Source: HGM12587 sp964602445
GTDB lineage: Bacteria > Bacillota > Clostridia > Lachnospirales > Lachnospiraceae
Length of the DNA stretch: 64,000 nucleotides
Direction: 5' to 3'
NCBI GenBank assembly: GCA_964602445.1
Contig: CAZRQV010000008.1
Coordinates: 6,929-70,928 of the forward strand
Both the position numbers and the translations under genes were made by a program. Positions 25,634-34,666 of this stretch are shown here, in pieces. The notes under the pieces are model-generated. The model made no database searches and had not been told where the DNA came from. It saw only the letters and a program-made list of their open reading frames with translations. Each line of letters starts with the position of its first letter. The first letter of the stretch is position 1.

Positions 25634-26233
25634 TTACAGACGTTCCAGTCGTGTGCATACATTCTGCAGCAGCGGCATACTGTGACTGACCGCCAGCAGA
25701 CCGATTTCCCGCTCCTGCACTTCTTTAATGAGAAAACTCCATAACTGACTCTGGGTGATCAGATCCAACATGGTCGTGATCTCATCTGCCAGAATAAATT
25801 TGGTACGTTTTCCCAATGCTCTTGCAATACAGAATCTCTGCATTTCTCCGCCGGAAAGCTCTGTCGGATAACGATTCAGCCAATCATCCTCAATCCCCAG
25901 ACCCCGAATGATCCGCTCTTCAATCTCGTCTCCTTCTTCCAGCACTGCTCTCATATGCAGTCTTGGATTCACTGCCTGCTCCGGATGCTGCCAGATCATC
26001 TGCACCGGACAGTATCCTTTGTAAGAAGACAGCGGTTTTCCGTCCAGCAGAATCTCTCCGGAATCTGCTTTTTCATAACCCGCCAGTATTTTACAAAATG
26101 TGGTTTTCCCAAATCCGCTGGGTGCAATGATTCCGACCCGCTCATGGCTCTCCACACTTAAGGAAAACTGATCTAATATTTGTTTGGTATCTTTTCCATA
26201 TCGAAAAGAAATATTTTTTGCCTCCAGTAACAT
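25634..26233 (-). CDS. ABC importer ATPase, nickel/peptide type (second ATPase, short)
   Basis: A 199-residue ATPase, shorter than NikE/OppF (about 260-320). Walker A is APSGFGKTT, signature LSGGEMQRFCIARAL, Walker B FILADEITTMLD, and the switch His is in LAVSHSM. It ends soon after the switch and lacks the C-terminal oligopeptide-transporter extension that its partner has. It is the last gene of the five-gene importer operon, 8 bases after the first ATPase. Confidence 0.85.
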   Translation of the reverse strand: MLLEAKNISFRYGKDTKQILDQFSLSVESHERVGIIAPSGFGKTTFCKILAGYEKADSGEILLDGKPLSSYKGYCPVQMIWQHPEQAVNPRLHMRAVLEEGDEIEERIIRGLGIEDDWLNRYPTELSGGEMQRFCIARALGKRTKFILADEITTMLDLITQSQLWSFLIKEVQEREIGLLAVSHSMPLLQNVCTRLERL

Positions 26234-26241
26234 GGTTCCTC

Positions 26242-27168
26242 CTACTCTGCATCAATGCAGCGAACTCTTCCGTCTCTGACAGTACGGTACGGAATCCTGC
26301 ATTTACATTCTTCCCTATACTTTTCACATCTTGGCCCAAACGGACATCCTTCCGGAAGATCTTTTACATAAGGCTGTACGCCCTGAATAAACTGGAATCC
26401 ATTCTGGGGCAATGCTTTCCAGAGTGCTTTCGAATAAGGATGACGAAGCGTTTCTTCTTTTTCAAAATCCTTCACATCCGCATCTTCCACCGTAGTCCCT
26501 GCATAAAACACAACTACCCTGTCTGCAACTTCCAACGCCTGTTCCAGGTCATGGGTGATCAGAAGCACTCCTGCCCCCTGATCTGCCAATTCCCGAAAAT
26601 GGCTCATCACTCTGCGCACCATATCCATATGAAGTCCCGGTGTAGGCTCATCTGCAATGACCAGTCTCGGATTCCCCATCATGGCGGTTGAGACCAACAC
26701 ACGGCGGTTCATCCCGCCGGACATTTCAAAAGGATACATTTCCTGTACTTCCTGCTTTAAATGATAACCTTCAAAAATTTTGTTTAATTTTTCTTTCGAT
26801 GCCGGGTCTTTCTTTCCTTTGCGGATCTGAGGCCCGATCTTCATCAGCGGATCCAGATAGGAAATGCTTTGAGGAACCAGTACGATCTCATTCCCCCGAA
26901 GTGCTTTTTTTCTCTCTTCGGTCAGAAGTTCTCCGTCATAATAAATTTCTCCGCCCAAAGCTGCATTATACGACAGAATTCCAAGAATCCCATGTGCCAG
27001 CAGACTTTTTCCGGAACCGCTGGAACCGACCACCGCGACCATTTCGCCTTCATGGATCGTTACGTCCAGTTCCCGGATCGTAGGCAGGGACGTCTTTTTA
27101 AACCCTTTTTCATATTGCTCAAACGCAACTGAAAAATTATGTATGTCCAGAATCACCTTTTTTTCCAT
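26242..27168 (-). CDS. ABC importer ATPase, nickel/peptide type (first ATPase, NikD/OppD-like)
   Basis: A 308-residue ATPase with Walker A VGSSGSGKS, a Q-loop in VLVPQSISYLDPL, Walker B LVIADEPTPGLH and switch His LLITHDLEQAL. The signature is degenerate (MSGGMNRRVLVSTA). The C-terminus has the OppD-type Cys cluster region (GCPFGPRCEKYREECKC). In the Opp/Dpp/Nik family this extension can hold an Fe-S cluster. It is 9 bases after the permease gene and partners the short ATPase. Confidence 0.88.
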   Translation of the reverse strand: MEKKVILDIHNFSVAFEQYEKGFKKTSLPTIRELDVTIHEGEMVAVVGSSGSGKSLLAHGILGILSYNAALGGEIYYDGELLTEERKKALRGNEIVLVPQSISYLDPLMKIGPQIRKGKKDPASKEKLNKIFEGYHLKQEVQEMYPFEMSGGMNRRVLVSTAMMGNPRLVIADEPTPGLHMDMVRRVMSHFRELADQGAGVLLITHDLEQALEVADRVVVFYAGTTVEDADVKDFEKEETLRHPYSKALWKALPQNGFQFIQGVQPYVKDLPEGCPFGPRCEKYREECKCRIPYRTVRDGRVRCIDAE

Positions 27169-27177
27169 GTCTGCCTC

Positions 27178-28002
27178 CTATTTATGTGCACTTGCCGGAT
27201 CGATCAATTTTCTAAGACTTTCCCCTGCAAGATCAAATAATACGACTGTCATTACGAGCAAAAGTCCCGGAAACAGTGCAAGCCACCATCTTCCCATCGC
27301 CAAATGAGCCATACTCTCTTCCAGAATAATCCCGATGGCCGGCTGCTCCGGTGAAAGTCCAAATCCTAAAAATGTAATGCTGGCCTCATGAAGGATCGCA
27401 TGCGGGAATAAAAGGATCAGACCTACCAGATACTGGGGAAGTAAATGAGGAACCATATGTTTCCATGCAATCTTTAATTTACTCATTCCCAGCTTTTCTG
27501 CTGCTTTGATATAGGTTGCCTCTCTTAACTGCAGTACTTCGCTGCGGATCAATCTCGCCAACGATGTCCAATGTGTCAGAGCGACTCCGATCACGACCCC
27601 GTGAAATCCTTTTCCACAGGCATAAGAAATCAGGATCAGCAGTAAAATATGAGGGATTCCCATCACCAGATCAATGATCCACGTAATCACAGAATCTGCC
27701 TTTGGTCCCAAAGTTGCTGCCATAATTCCAAGAACCAGCGCAACAATCGAGCTGACGCCCGCTGCCAGCAGACCAATCTTAATACTCATCGATAAACCGG
27801 TCAGTGTTCTAAGAAACATATCTCTTCCCAGCCAGTCTGTTCCAAAAAGATATTGTCCACACGGTGCCAGATTTTTTCTGGAGAAATCCACAACAGTCGC
27901 TTCTTCTGCACAAAGACTGCCGGAAATCGTGATCACTGCCAAAAAGAGAACCGCTGTCACAAACAAAGTCAATGTCAGAGCTCTTCCGTTCATTTTTTTC
28001 AT
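27178..28002 (-). CDS. ABC importer permease, NikC/OppC-like
   Basis: A 274-residue permease with about six helices. The N-terminal helix LTLTLFVTAVLFLAVITISG is followed by the family's extracellular segment (PCGQYLFGTDWLGRDMFLRT) that OppC/NikC proteins share, and the cytoplasmic EAA loop reads EATYIKAAEKLGMSKLKIAW. The start overlaps the preceding permease by 4 bases. Substrate inferred only from the operon. Confidence 0.9.
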   Translation of the reverse strand: MKKMNGRALTLTLFVTAVLFLAVITISGSLCAEEATVVDFSRKNLAPCGQYLFGTDWLGRDMFLRTLTGLSMSIKIGLLAAGVSSIVALVLGIMAATLGPKADSVITWIIDLVMGIPHILLLILISYACGKGFHGVVIGVALTHWTSLARLIRSEVLQLREATYIKAAEKLGMSKLKIAWKHMVPHLLPQYLVGLILLFPHAILHEASITFLGFGLSPEQPAIGIILEESMAHLAMGRWWLALFPGLLLVMTVVLFDLAGESLRKLIDPASAHK

Positions 28003-28991
28003 GAGCCTTTTCCTCCTCTTCTGATTCTCGGATCTACCACACCATAAAGGAGATTTGCCAGCAGATTTCCTCCAAAGACGATTGCTGCACTGATGACTGT
28101 AATTCCTAACAGCAGCGGCACATCACTTCCTGTCCCTGCAGTTACCGCAGCCTGTCCCAGACCCGGATAAGAGAAGATCTGCTCTACCAGAACCGAGCCG
28201 CCAAAGATCTCGCTGATCGAACCAAACTGCAGTGTGATCGCCGGAAGAAGAACATTACGAAGCGCATGATTTTTTACGATGCTCCAGCTGCTTTCTCCTC
28301 TCGCCTTTGCAAAAAGTACATAATCACTTTCCATAACATCGATCATTTTTTCTCTGGTATGCAGGGTCATATTGGAAATCCCTGTAATGCTCAAAGTCAT
28401 TGCCGGCAGGATCGCATGACGGATCTTATCTGCCAGCGTCACTCCTGCAGCTTCTACACCGATCGGCACACTCAATCCAATTGGAAGCACCTGCAGCCAT
28501 ACGGCAAATACCATCAAAAGCACCAGTGCCAGCCAGAAGGCAGGGGTACTGGCGATTAAAAGGGAATATCCTTTGATCAGCTTATCGATCCAGGTATCTT
28601 TTTTCAGTCCGGCAATCATTCCAAGTACAAATCCGACCGCACCGGAAATCAGCCATGCAATCGACATCAGCCACAGGGAATTCTGCAGTTTGACCGCAAT
28701 CACCTGTGTTACCGGCTGACGATACAAAAGAGAAATTCCCATATCTCCTCTGAAAAAGTCGGAAGCCCAAGAGAGAAATCTTTGAAACGGCGGCACACCG
28801 ACTCCCCAGTATTCTTCTAATTTTGCGATCTGTTCCGCACTCATGGAACCCAGCGCAATCTGTCCTACATTGGCCTGCAGCGGATCGATCGGTGATACAC
28901 TGACCAGAAAAAAAGCTGCGATACTGACTGCGACCAGCAACAGCAGAATCCTTATACAATTTTTGCCTATAAATTTCAAATGATCTTTCAC
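27999..28991 (-). CDS. ABC importer permease, NikB/OppB-like
   Basis: A 330-residue permease of the OppB/NikB type: an N-terminal helix RILLLLVAVSIAAFFLVSVS, the SPIDPLQANVG motif following it, about five more helices and the loop VMESDYVLFAKARGESSWSI. It forms the membrane channel with the NikC-like subunit. It lies 86 bases after the binding-protein gene, with a hairpin between them. Confidence 0.9.
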   Translation of the reverse strand: MKDHLKFIGKNCIRILLLLVAVSIAAFFLVSVSPIDPLQANVGQIALGSMSAEQIAKLEEYWGVGVPPFQRFLSWASDFFRGDMGISLLYRQPVTQVIAVKLQNSLWLMSIAWLISGAVGFVLGMIAGLKKDTWIDKLIKGYSLLIASTPAFWLALVLLMVFAVWLQVLPIGLSVPIGVEAAGVTLADKIRHAILPAMTLSITGISNMTLHTREKMIDVMESDYVLFAKARGESSWSIVKNHALRNVLLPAITLQFGSISEIFGGSVLVEQIFSYPGLGQAAVTAGTGSDVPLLLGITVISAAIVFGGNLLANLLYGVVDPRIRRGGKGS

Positions 28992-29019
28992 GAATCATTT
29001 CCTCCCGTAACGGGCAAAT

Positions 29020-29040
29020 GGAGCCATTAAAAATGGCTCC
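29020..29040 (-). terminator. Intercistronic hairpin after the binding-protein gene
   Basis: GGAGCCATT-n3-AATGGCTCC, a perfect 9-base-pair stem without a proper T run, between the solute-binding-protein gene and the permease gene. Such hairpins usually stabilise the abundant binding-protein mRNA or give partial termination. Confidence 0.5.
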
Positions 29041-29077
29041 GCCCAAAACTTCTTAACTTTTCTATTTTACACAAATT

Positions 29078-30685
29078 TTAGTCCCATGTCCACTGGTCTA
29101 CGTTATTTACTACCGACCATCCATGTCCATGAGGATGAATCTTCTGCTCTGCCACATTTAAATTGGTTTTTGACCAGTATAAATGATCGATATTGGCAAG
29201 CCAGATCCATGGAATATCTCCCTCCTGTGTAACGCCGGTCTGTCCGTCCCACTGTGCCAGTTTCCACAAAGCATAAGACTCTTCCAGCGTTCCGGCTGCC
29301 AGTGCTTCATCCATATACCGATCTACGGTTTCATTGGCATACGGAGAATATTCCGCATATTGTTCTGTTGTATGATAAATATTATAAAATTCCATCGGTG
29401 TATGTGCACCCCAGCCCCACATTAGCGGTGTGGATAAGGCTCTTGTATACGCCACATCCCAGCCAACGCCTTCCAGCGTCACATCGATGCCCAGTGTCTT
29501 TAACTGATTGGACGTATCTGCTGCCATTGCCTGACGAACAGAATCACTTGCCGGATACATCAAAGTAAATGCCGCTTTGACTCCGTCTTTTTCACGAATG
29601 CCGTCTGCACCCATCTTCCAGCCTGCTTCTTCCAAAAGGGCTGCTGCACCATCCGGATCATACGCAACTTCTGCCTCTTCATTATACCATGGCATTCCAT
29701 CGCAAACACTGTAAGCCGGTGTTCCATATCCATACATGACATTTTCGATCATCTGCTCCCGGTCAATCCCAAGATTGATCGCTCTTCTCACCAATACATC
29801 TGCAGTAAAATCATTTCCAATGACTGTTCCGTCTGCCGTTGTAGTCTGAGAAACTGCCGGAAGATTAAAACCACGATTATCTACCGATGCAAATTCCAGA
29901 AGCTCATATCCATTTACCTGCTGCTCGGAATAAGAAGCCGCTGTATATGCCAGATCTACCTGACCGGATCTAACTGCAGCAAAGGCTGCATCTTCTTCCA
30001 TAAAAACGACGGTCACTTTCTTCATCAGGATTTCATCACCGTAATAATCCGGATTGGCTTCAAAAATAATCTGCTGTCCTTTATCCCACTGCTTCATCAC
30101 ATAACGGCCGGAACCGATCGGATGAGAACCATAATCCGACCCATACGCATGTTCCGGAACGATTCCTACATTGGCCATTGTATACGGCCAGATCGAATAC
30201 GGTGTTTCCATCTGAAATTCTACGGTTGTATCATCTAATGCCACTGCCTCTTTCAGCATAGTAAAATCATTGACGGAACTGGTTTCTTTTACGGTATTAT
30301 AAGTAAATGCCACATCTTCTGCAGTCAATGGTTCCCCGTCGGTAAATTGCACATCATCCCGAATCGTTACCGTCCAGGTCATTCCATCTTCACTGACAGC
30401 CAGATCCGTTGCCAGATCATAAACGATCTCCAGATCTGTTGTGGTCGTTGTTAACGTACTCTGAATCAAAGGTTCATGGACATGTTCCCCTGCACCCCAG
30501 CCATAGGCCGGATCAAATCCTGCTTCCGGTTCAGACGTCGGTCCCATAGCGATTACCACAGAATCCTTTTCTCCCTGTTCTTCGATGGCCGTCATCCCAT
30601 CGGATCCCTCTTCCTTTCCACAGCCTGTCAACAGCACTGCTGTCATGGCTGCTGCCAAAATCAGATTCTGCATTTTTCTTTTCAT
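29078..30685 (-). CDS. Extracellular solute-binding lipoprotein, family 5 (nickel/peptide type)
   Basis: A 535-residue binding protein with a lipoprotein signal (MKRKMQNLILAAAMTAVLLT then GC, lipid-attached Cys). The SBP_bac_5 pattern is clear: SEDGMTWTVTIRDDVQFTDG, then EPLTAEDVAFTYN, GSGRYVMKQWDKGQQIIFEA, and the AINLGIDREQMIENVMYGYG segment. It delivers the ligand to the importer encoded downstream. The family splits into peptide, nickel and other ligands. The neighbouring nickel-cofactor genes (larEBC) make nickel attractive, but the ligand residues cannot be assigned with confidence. Confidence 0.85.
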   Translation of the reverse strand: MKRKMQNLILAAAMTAVLLTGCGKEEGSDGMTAIEEQGEKDSVVIAMGPTSEPEAGFDPAYGWGAGEHVHEPLIQSTLTTTTTDLEIVYDLATDLAVSEDGMTWTVTIRDDVQFTDGEPLTAEDVAFTYNTVKETSSVNDFTMLKEAVALDDTTVEFQMETPYSIWPYTMANVGIVPEHAYGSDYGSHPIGSGRYVMKQWDKGQQIIFEANPDYYGDEILMKKVTVVFMEEDAAFAAVRSGQVDLAYTAASYSEQQVNGYELLEFASVDNRGFNLPAVSQTTTADGTVIGNDFTADVLVRRAINLGIDREQMIENVMYGYGTPAYSVCDGMPWYNEEAEVAYDPDGAAALLEEAGWKMGADGIREKDGVKAAFTLMYPASDSVRQAMAADTSNQLKTLGIDVTLEGVGWDVAYTRALSTPLMWGWGAHTPMEFYNIYHTTEQYAEYSPYANETVDRYMDEALAAGTLEESYALWKLAQWDGQTGVTQEGDIPWIWLANIDHLYWSKTNLNVAEQKIHPHGHGWSVVNNVDQWTWD

Positions 30686-30746
30686 GTCTCAATCTCCTGT
30701 TTCTGCTCTTTTTTGCCCATTGGCTTCGTTCTAATTCACTGACTCT

Positions 30747-30775
30747 ACTTTATCAAATGGTTATTTTTTTCACAA
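30747..30775 (-). promoter_or_regulatory. Promoter of the nickel/peptide importer operon
   Basis: Minus strand -35 TTGTGA (30770-30775), 17-base spacer, -10 TAAAGT (30747-30752), about 55 bases before the start codon. No NikR-like dyad was recognised. Confidence 0.55.
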
Positions 30776-30805
30776 GCCACCCAGGGGGATATTTCGGACA
30801 GACAA

Positions 30806-30842
30806 AGGGCTGCCTGTGAAATTAAATTTCACAGACAGCCCT
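30806..30842 (-). terminator. Terminator of the mdh-hdr-flx-frd-fum operon
   Basis: AGGGCTG(T/C)CTGTGAAATT pairs with its complement in an 18-base-pair stem with one mismatch, followed by TTTGT on the minus strand, 24 bases after the fumB stop. It separates the fumarate operon from the importer operon. Confidence 0.75.
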
Positions 30843-30866
30843 GTTCTCTTTCCTTGAAGAAATCTA

Positions 30867-31427
30867 TTATTTATTTTTATTTTCCAAATAATCTTTTCTT
30901 CCAAGTTCATATAAGTTATTGCCTTCGCTGTCAATGATTACAACTAACGGCATATCTTCTACATATAATTTTCTTAACGCTTCTGCTCCAAGATCTTCGT
31001 ATGCGATCAGCTCACATTCTTTGATACATTTTGCAAGAAGTGCACCGGCACCGCCGATGGCTCCGAAATAAACACCGGAATATTGTTTCATGGCGTCTAC
31101 GACTTCCGGAAGTCTGGCACCTTTCCCAATCATTCCTCTGGCTCCCACGCTCATCATCGTCGGCGCATAAGCATCCATACGGCCGCTGGTAGTTGGTCCT
31201 GCAGAACCGATGACCTGACCTGGTTTTGCCGGAGTTGGTCCTACATAATAGATGGTTGCATCTGTCGGATCAAATGGAAGTTCTTCTCCTCTTGCCAGTG
31301 CTTCACACATTCTCTTGTGTCCTGCATCTCTGGAAGTATAGATGGTTCCTGTCAGATAAACGGAATCTCCTGCATGAAGTGTTTTTGCCAGTTCTTCTGT
31401 TAAAGGTAAGGTAATATGTCTTTCCAT
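30867..31427 (-). CDS. fumB: Fumarate hydratase class I, beta subunit
   Basis: A 186-residue subunit of the two-subunit, [4Fe-4S], oxygen-sensitive fumarase. The family pattern is visible: LHAGDSVYLTGTIYTSRDAG, HKRMCEALARGEELP, IYYVGPTPAKPGQVIGSAGP and TTSGRMDAYAP. Together with the alpha subunit it interconverts malate and fumarate. The ATG directly follows the alpha-subunit stop (TAAATG), and a perfect GGAGGTGATC ribosome site lies in the end of the alpha gene. Symbol follows split-fumarase usage, not the E. coli paralogue FumB. A tartrate dehydratase is a less likely alternative. Confidence 0.9.
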   Translation of the reverse strand: MERHITLPLTEELAKTLHAGDSVYLTGTIYTSRDAGHKRMCEALARGEELPFDPTDATIYYVGPTPAKPGQVIGSAGPTTSGRMDAYAPTMMSVGARGMIGKGARLPEVVDAMKQYSGVYFGAIGGAGALLAKCIKECELIAYEDLGAEALRKLYVEDMPLVVIIDSEGNNLYELGRKDYLENKNK

Positions 31428-32270
31428 TTAGATCACCTCCGATTTATGACGGGTTACATGGCAGTTGATGTTGATCGCACATGGCATTCCCGCAATATGA
31501 GTTGGTAATGTTTCGATGTTCAGACCGATGGCTGTGGTTTTTCCGCCGAATCCCTGTGGTCCGATTCCAAGCTCGTTGATCTTTTCCAGCATTTCTTTTT
31601 CCAGATCTGCATAGAATGGATCCGGATGAGAAGAATCTAAAGGTCTCATCAGTGCTTTTTTCGCAAGCAGTGCTGCTTTATCGAAAGTACCGCCGATTCC
31701 TACGCCCACTACCATTGGCGGACATGGGTTTGGTCCTGCAGTTTCTACAGTTTCAATGATAAAATCTTTGATTCCCTGTAATCCTGCAGATGGTTTGAAC
31801 ATACGGATCGCACTCATATTTTCGCTTCCAAATCCTTTTGGTCCTACAGTTACTTTGATTTCTTCGCCCGGAACGATTTCTGTATAGAGCATTGCCGGAG
31901 TATTGTCCCCTGTATTTCCACGACGAACCGGATCTCCTACTACTGATTTACGAAGATATCCTTTGTCATAACCTCTTCTGACACCTTCATCCACCGCTTC
32001 TGCAAGATTGCCGCCTACGATGTGAACATCCTGTCCGATTTCTAAGAATACACATGCCATACCTGTATCCTGGCAGATTGGTACGTTGTTTGTATCTGCA
32101 ATTTCAAAGTTTTCAATGATCTTATCCAGAACACCCTGAGCAACTGCACCATCTTCGCATGCTCTGCAGTTTTTGATGGCACATTTTACATCTTCCGGTA
32201 AATGTTCGTTTGCCGCAATACAGAGTCTTTCTACTACGTCTGTAATCTGGCTTACATTGATCTCACGCAT
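31428..32270 (-). CDS. fumA: Fumarate hydratase class I, alpha subunit
   Basis: The 280-residue catalytic Fe-S subunit. Cysteines sit in NVPICQDTGMACVFLEIG and PNPCPPMVVGVGIGG, and NIETLPTHIAGMPCAININ lies near the end; these are the segments that hold the [4Fe-4S] cluster in class I hydro-lyases. The start MREINVSQ is preferred because GGAGG lies 8 bases before it. In the operon it follows the fumarate reductase flavoprotein gene, so in vivo it probably works in the malate-to-fumarate direction and feeds FrdA. Confidence 0.92.
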   Translation of the reverse strand: MREINVSQITDVVERLCIAANEHLPEDVKCAIKNCRACEDGAVAQGVLDKIIENFEIADTNNVPICQDTGMACVFLEIGQDVHIVGGNLAEAVDEGVRRGYDKGYLRKSVVGDPVRRGNTGDNTPAMLYTEIVPGEEIKVTVGPKGFGSENMSAIRMFKPSAGLQGIKDFIIETVETAGPNPCPPMVVGVGIGGTFDKAALLAKKALMRPLDSSHPDPFYADLEKEMLEKINELGIGPQGFGGKTTAIGLNIETLPTHIAGMPCAININCHVTRHKSEVI

Positions 32271-32295
32271 TTGTATTTCCTCCATTGATCATTCC

Positions 32296-32323
32296 GGAAT
32301 GCAGCTTTTTCCGGCTGCATTCC
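32296..32323 (-). other. Intercistronic hairpin between frdA and fumA
   Basis: A perfect 10-base-pair stem, GGAATGCAGC...GCTGCATTCC, with an 8-base loop and no T run. It sits 14 bases after the frdA stop and 25 bases before the fumA start. It may set the ratio of reductase to fumarase message or be a processing site. Confidence 0.55.
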
Positions 32324-32337
32324 AAAATTTATTTTTC

Positions 32338-33957
32338 TTAAACTAATCTGTTTACGCCTTCCGGTCTGTAATCCGGTAATAATTTCGGAGATACTACCTT
32401 CGGTTCGATACCTGCATCACTTAACATCTTAGAAAATTCATCTACATGAGAAAGTGTTAATTCTTTTAATTCTACTTCTTTGCATTTTGCACCGGCTTCT
32501 TTTCCTGCATTACGTCCGAATACGATAATGTCTAATAAAGAGTTGCCCATCAGTCGGTTTCTTCCGTGGATACCGCCAACTGCTTCCCCTGCTACATACA
32601 GGTTTTCTATTTCAGACATACCGTTGACACCGATTTTAATACCGCCGTTCTGATAATGCAGTGTCGGATAGATTACGATTGGTACTTTTCTCATGTCAAT
32701 ACCGCATCTTAAATACATACGGAGCATTCCAGGAAGTCTCTTTTCCAGAGTTCCTTCTCCGTGGATCATATCGATCATCGGAGTATCCAGCCAGATACCG
32801 TCTGCAACCGGAGTATGTACACCTTTTCCGCGTTCTTTACATTCTCTGATGATGCCGGATGCAGCAACATCACGAGTTTCCAGCGGATGCATGAATACTT
32901 CACCTTCTGCATTAACAAACATTGCACCCATAGAACGTACTTTTTCTGTTACCAGCGCACCGTAGATCTGAGATGGGAATGCAACCCCTGTCGGATGATA
33001 CTGAAGTGTATCCTGATATAATAACGGAGCACCTGCACGGTATGCAAGAACCAGACCGTCTGCAGTCGCACCATAGTGATTAGAGGTTGGGAATCCCTGA
33101 TAATGCATACGTCCTGCACCGCCGGTTGCAATGATCACGGTTTTTGCTCTTGCAACCAGAAGTTCATTGGTTTCCATATTTAAGAGAACTGCACCTGCTG
33201 CTTTTCCTTCCGTATCTTTGATGATTTCAATCGCTGCTGTAAAATCTACGACCGGAATCTGACGGTTCATTACTTCGTCACGCAGTGTTCTCATGATCTC
33301 AGCTCCGGAATAATCTGCTGCAGCATGCATTCTCTTACGGGAAGTACCGCCGCCGTGAGTTGTAATCATGTTTCCGTTTTCATCTTTATCAAATAATACG
33401 CCTAATTTGTCCAGCCAGTTAATCGCACTTGGTCCGTCGCAAACCAGTTTTTCTACCAGTTCCGGAACATTTGCGAAATGACCGCCGCCCATAACATCTA
33501 AATAATGCTGTGCCGGAGAGTCATTTTCTTTATCCGCAGCCTGAATACCGCCTTCTGCCATCATAGTATTTGCATCACCAATACGAAGTTTGGTAACGAT
33601 CATAACATTAGCACCAGCTTCATCTGCTTCGATGGCTGCAGAAGAACCTGCGCCGCCGCCGCCGATAACCAGAACGTCAACATCGTAATCCGGATGGTTC
33701 AGATCGATCTGAACATCTTTGATTCTGCTTTCTCCCTGAAGGATCTCAACCAGTTCCTTCGGTGCTTTCTGTCCTGCGTTTGGTCCTACTTTGATTTCAG
33801 CAAAGCTATCGAGATTATAATCCGGATGGAAAGCTTCCAGAAGTGCTGTCTTCTCATCAGCTGTCATACGTCTTGGTTCAAAACCGATACGGTCAGCTCT
33901 ACCTGCTTCAACCTTTTTAATGGATTCCATCATCTCGGCTGTATATGGTAAACTCAT
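32338..33957 (-). CDS. Soluble fumarate reductase flavoprotein subunit (FrdA/TfrA-like)
   Basis: A 539-residue flavoprotein of the succinate dehydrogenase/fumarate reductase family. FAD site: VDVLVIGGGGAGSSAAIEAD (about residues 93-112). Substrate and proton-transfer residues are kept: YHPTGVAF (His), EKVRSMGAMF (catalytic Arg), HYQNGGI and GRNRLMGNSLLD (fumarate-binding Arg). The residue aligning with the histidine that covalently holds FAD in E. coli FrdA is Asn (NTMMAEGG), so FAD is probably bound non-covalently, as in aspartate oxidase and the methanogen thiol:fumarate reductase. A 90-residue N-terminal extension precedes the Rossmann fold. No heme or membrane anchor gene accompanies it. 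Confidence 0.9.
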   Translation of the reverse strand: MSLPYTAEMMESIKKVEAGRADRIGFEPRRMTADEKTALLEAFHPDYNLDSFAEIKVGPNAGQKAPKELVEILQGESRIKDVQIDLNHPDYDVDVLVIGGGGAGSSAAIEADEAGANVMIVTKLRIGDANTMMAEGGIQAADKENDSPAQHYLDVMGGGHFANVPELVEKLVCDGPSAINWLDKLGVLFDKDENGNMITTHGGGTSRKRMHAAADYSGAEIMRTLRDEVMNRQIPVVDFTAAIEIIKDTEGKAAGAVLLNMETNELLVARAKTVIIATGGAGRMHYQGFPTSNHYGATADGLVLAYRAGAPLLYQDTLQYHPTGVAFPSQIYGALVTEKVRSMGAMFVNAEGEVFMHPLETRDVAASGIIRECKERGKGVHTPVADGIWLDTPMIDMIHGEGTLEKRLPGMLRMYLRCGIDMRKVPIVIYPTLHYQNGGIKIGVNGMSEIENLYVAGEAVGGIHGRNRLMGNSLLDIIVFGRNAGKEAGAKCKEVELKELTLSHVDEFSKMLSDAGIEPKVVSPKLLPDYRPEGVNRLV

Positions 33958-33970
33958 TGTTTCTTCCTCC

Positions 33971-34645
33971 TTATTTCTCGATTTCTCTTGTATTGTAAAG
34001 TTCTTTTAATTCTTCCAGTGGTTTCTGCATGATCGCTTCGATCATTGCCTTGCAGTCTCCTCTTTCAATCTCTTCTACTCTTGCAGTCAGATGTTTTGCT
34101 TCCGGTCTGATATATTTTCCTGTCAGTCTTCTTGCAAGCAGTGCAACCTGCGGATGAGAGATTCCTGCCGGACAGCGTGAAGAACATACGCCGCACATTA
34201 CACAGTCAAAAGATAATTCTGCACATTTTTCGAATTCGCCTCTCTGAGCGTGTGCAATATACTGCATAACGTTCAGATCCTGTGTACATGCGTTTGTACA
34301 TGCGTTACATCCGATACATGCATAGATTTCCGGATAAAGCTGCATCATTACCTGTTCTGTCGGTTTGATCTCAGTAATATCATAAACTTTCTTTTCCAGT
34401 GGGAAGAATGGTAAGGTTGCTACACACATGTTGTCTTCTACTTTGGTAGAACATGCAAGACAGCCTGTTAATTCATTTTTTCCTTTGATTCTGTAGATCG
34501 TAGCACATGCACCGCAGAATCCGTTTCTGCAGCCGCAGCCGCGAACCAGCTGATAGCCGGCATATTCAAAGGCTTCCATAATTGTTAAATTCGCTGGAAC
34601 TTCGTATTTTTTACCGTATAAATATACGTTAATCATATCTGCCAT
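33971..34645 (-). CDS. Fumarate reductase iron-sulfur subunit (FrdB-like, [2Fe-2S] plus two [4Fe-4S])
   Basis: A 224-residue electron-transfer subunit. The N-terminal ferredoxin fold has a [2Fe-2S] ligand set (Cys39, Cys44, Cys47 and Cys62 or 65; CRNGFCGAC...CLAC). Two CxxCxxCxxxC motifs follow (Cys110-120, CIGCNACTNAC; Cys148-158, CVMCGVCSSRCP), so both distal clusters look like [4Fe-4S], without the [3Fe-4S] of E. coli FrdB. Unlike methanogen TfrB it has no fused HdrB-like domain; that domain is instead encoded separately by hdrB upstream. It should pass electrons from the Flx-Hdr module or another donor to FrdA. Confidence 0.88.
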   Translation of the reverse strand: MADMINVYLYGKKYEVPANLTIMEAFEYAGYQLVRGCGCRNGFCGACATIYRIKGKNELTGCLACSTKVEDNMCVATLPFFPLEKKVYDITEIKPTEQVMMQLYPEIYACIGCNACTNACTQDLNVMQYIAHAQRGEFEKCAELSFDCVMCGVCSSRCPAGISHPQVALLARRLTGKYIRPEAKHLTARVEEIERGDCKAMIEAIMQKPLEELKELYNTREIEK

Positions 34646-34666
34646 TTTTCTATTTCCTTTCTCGCT

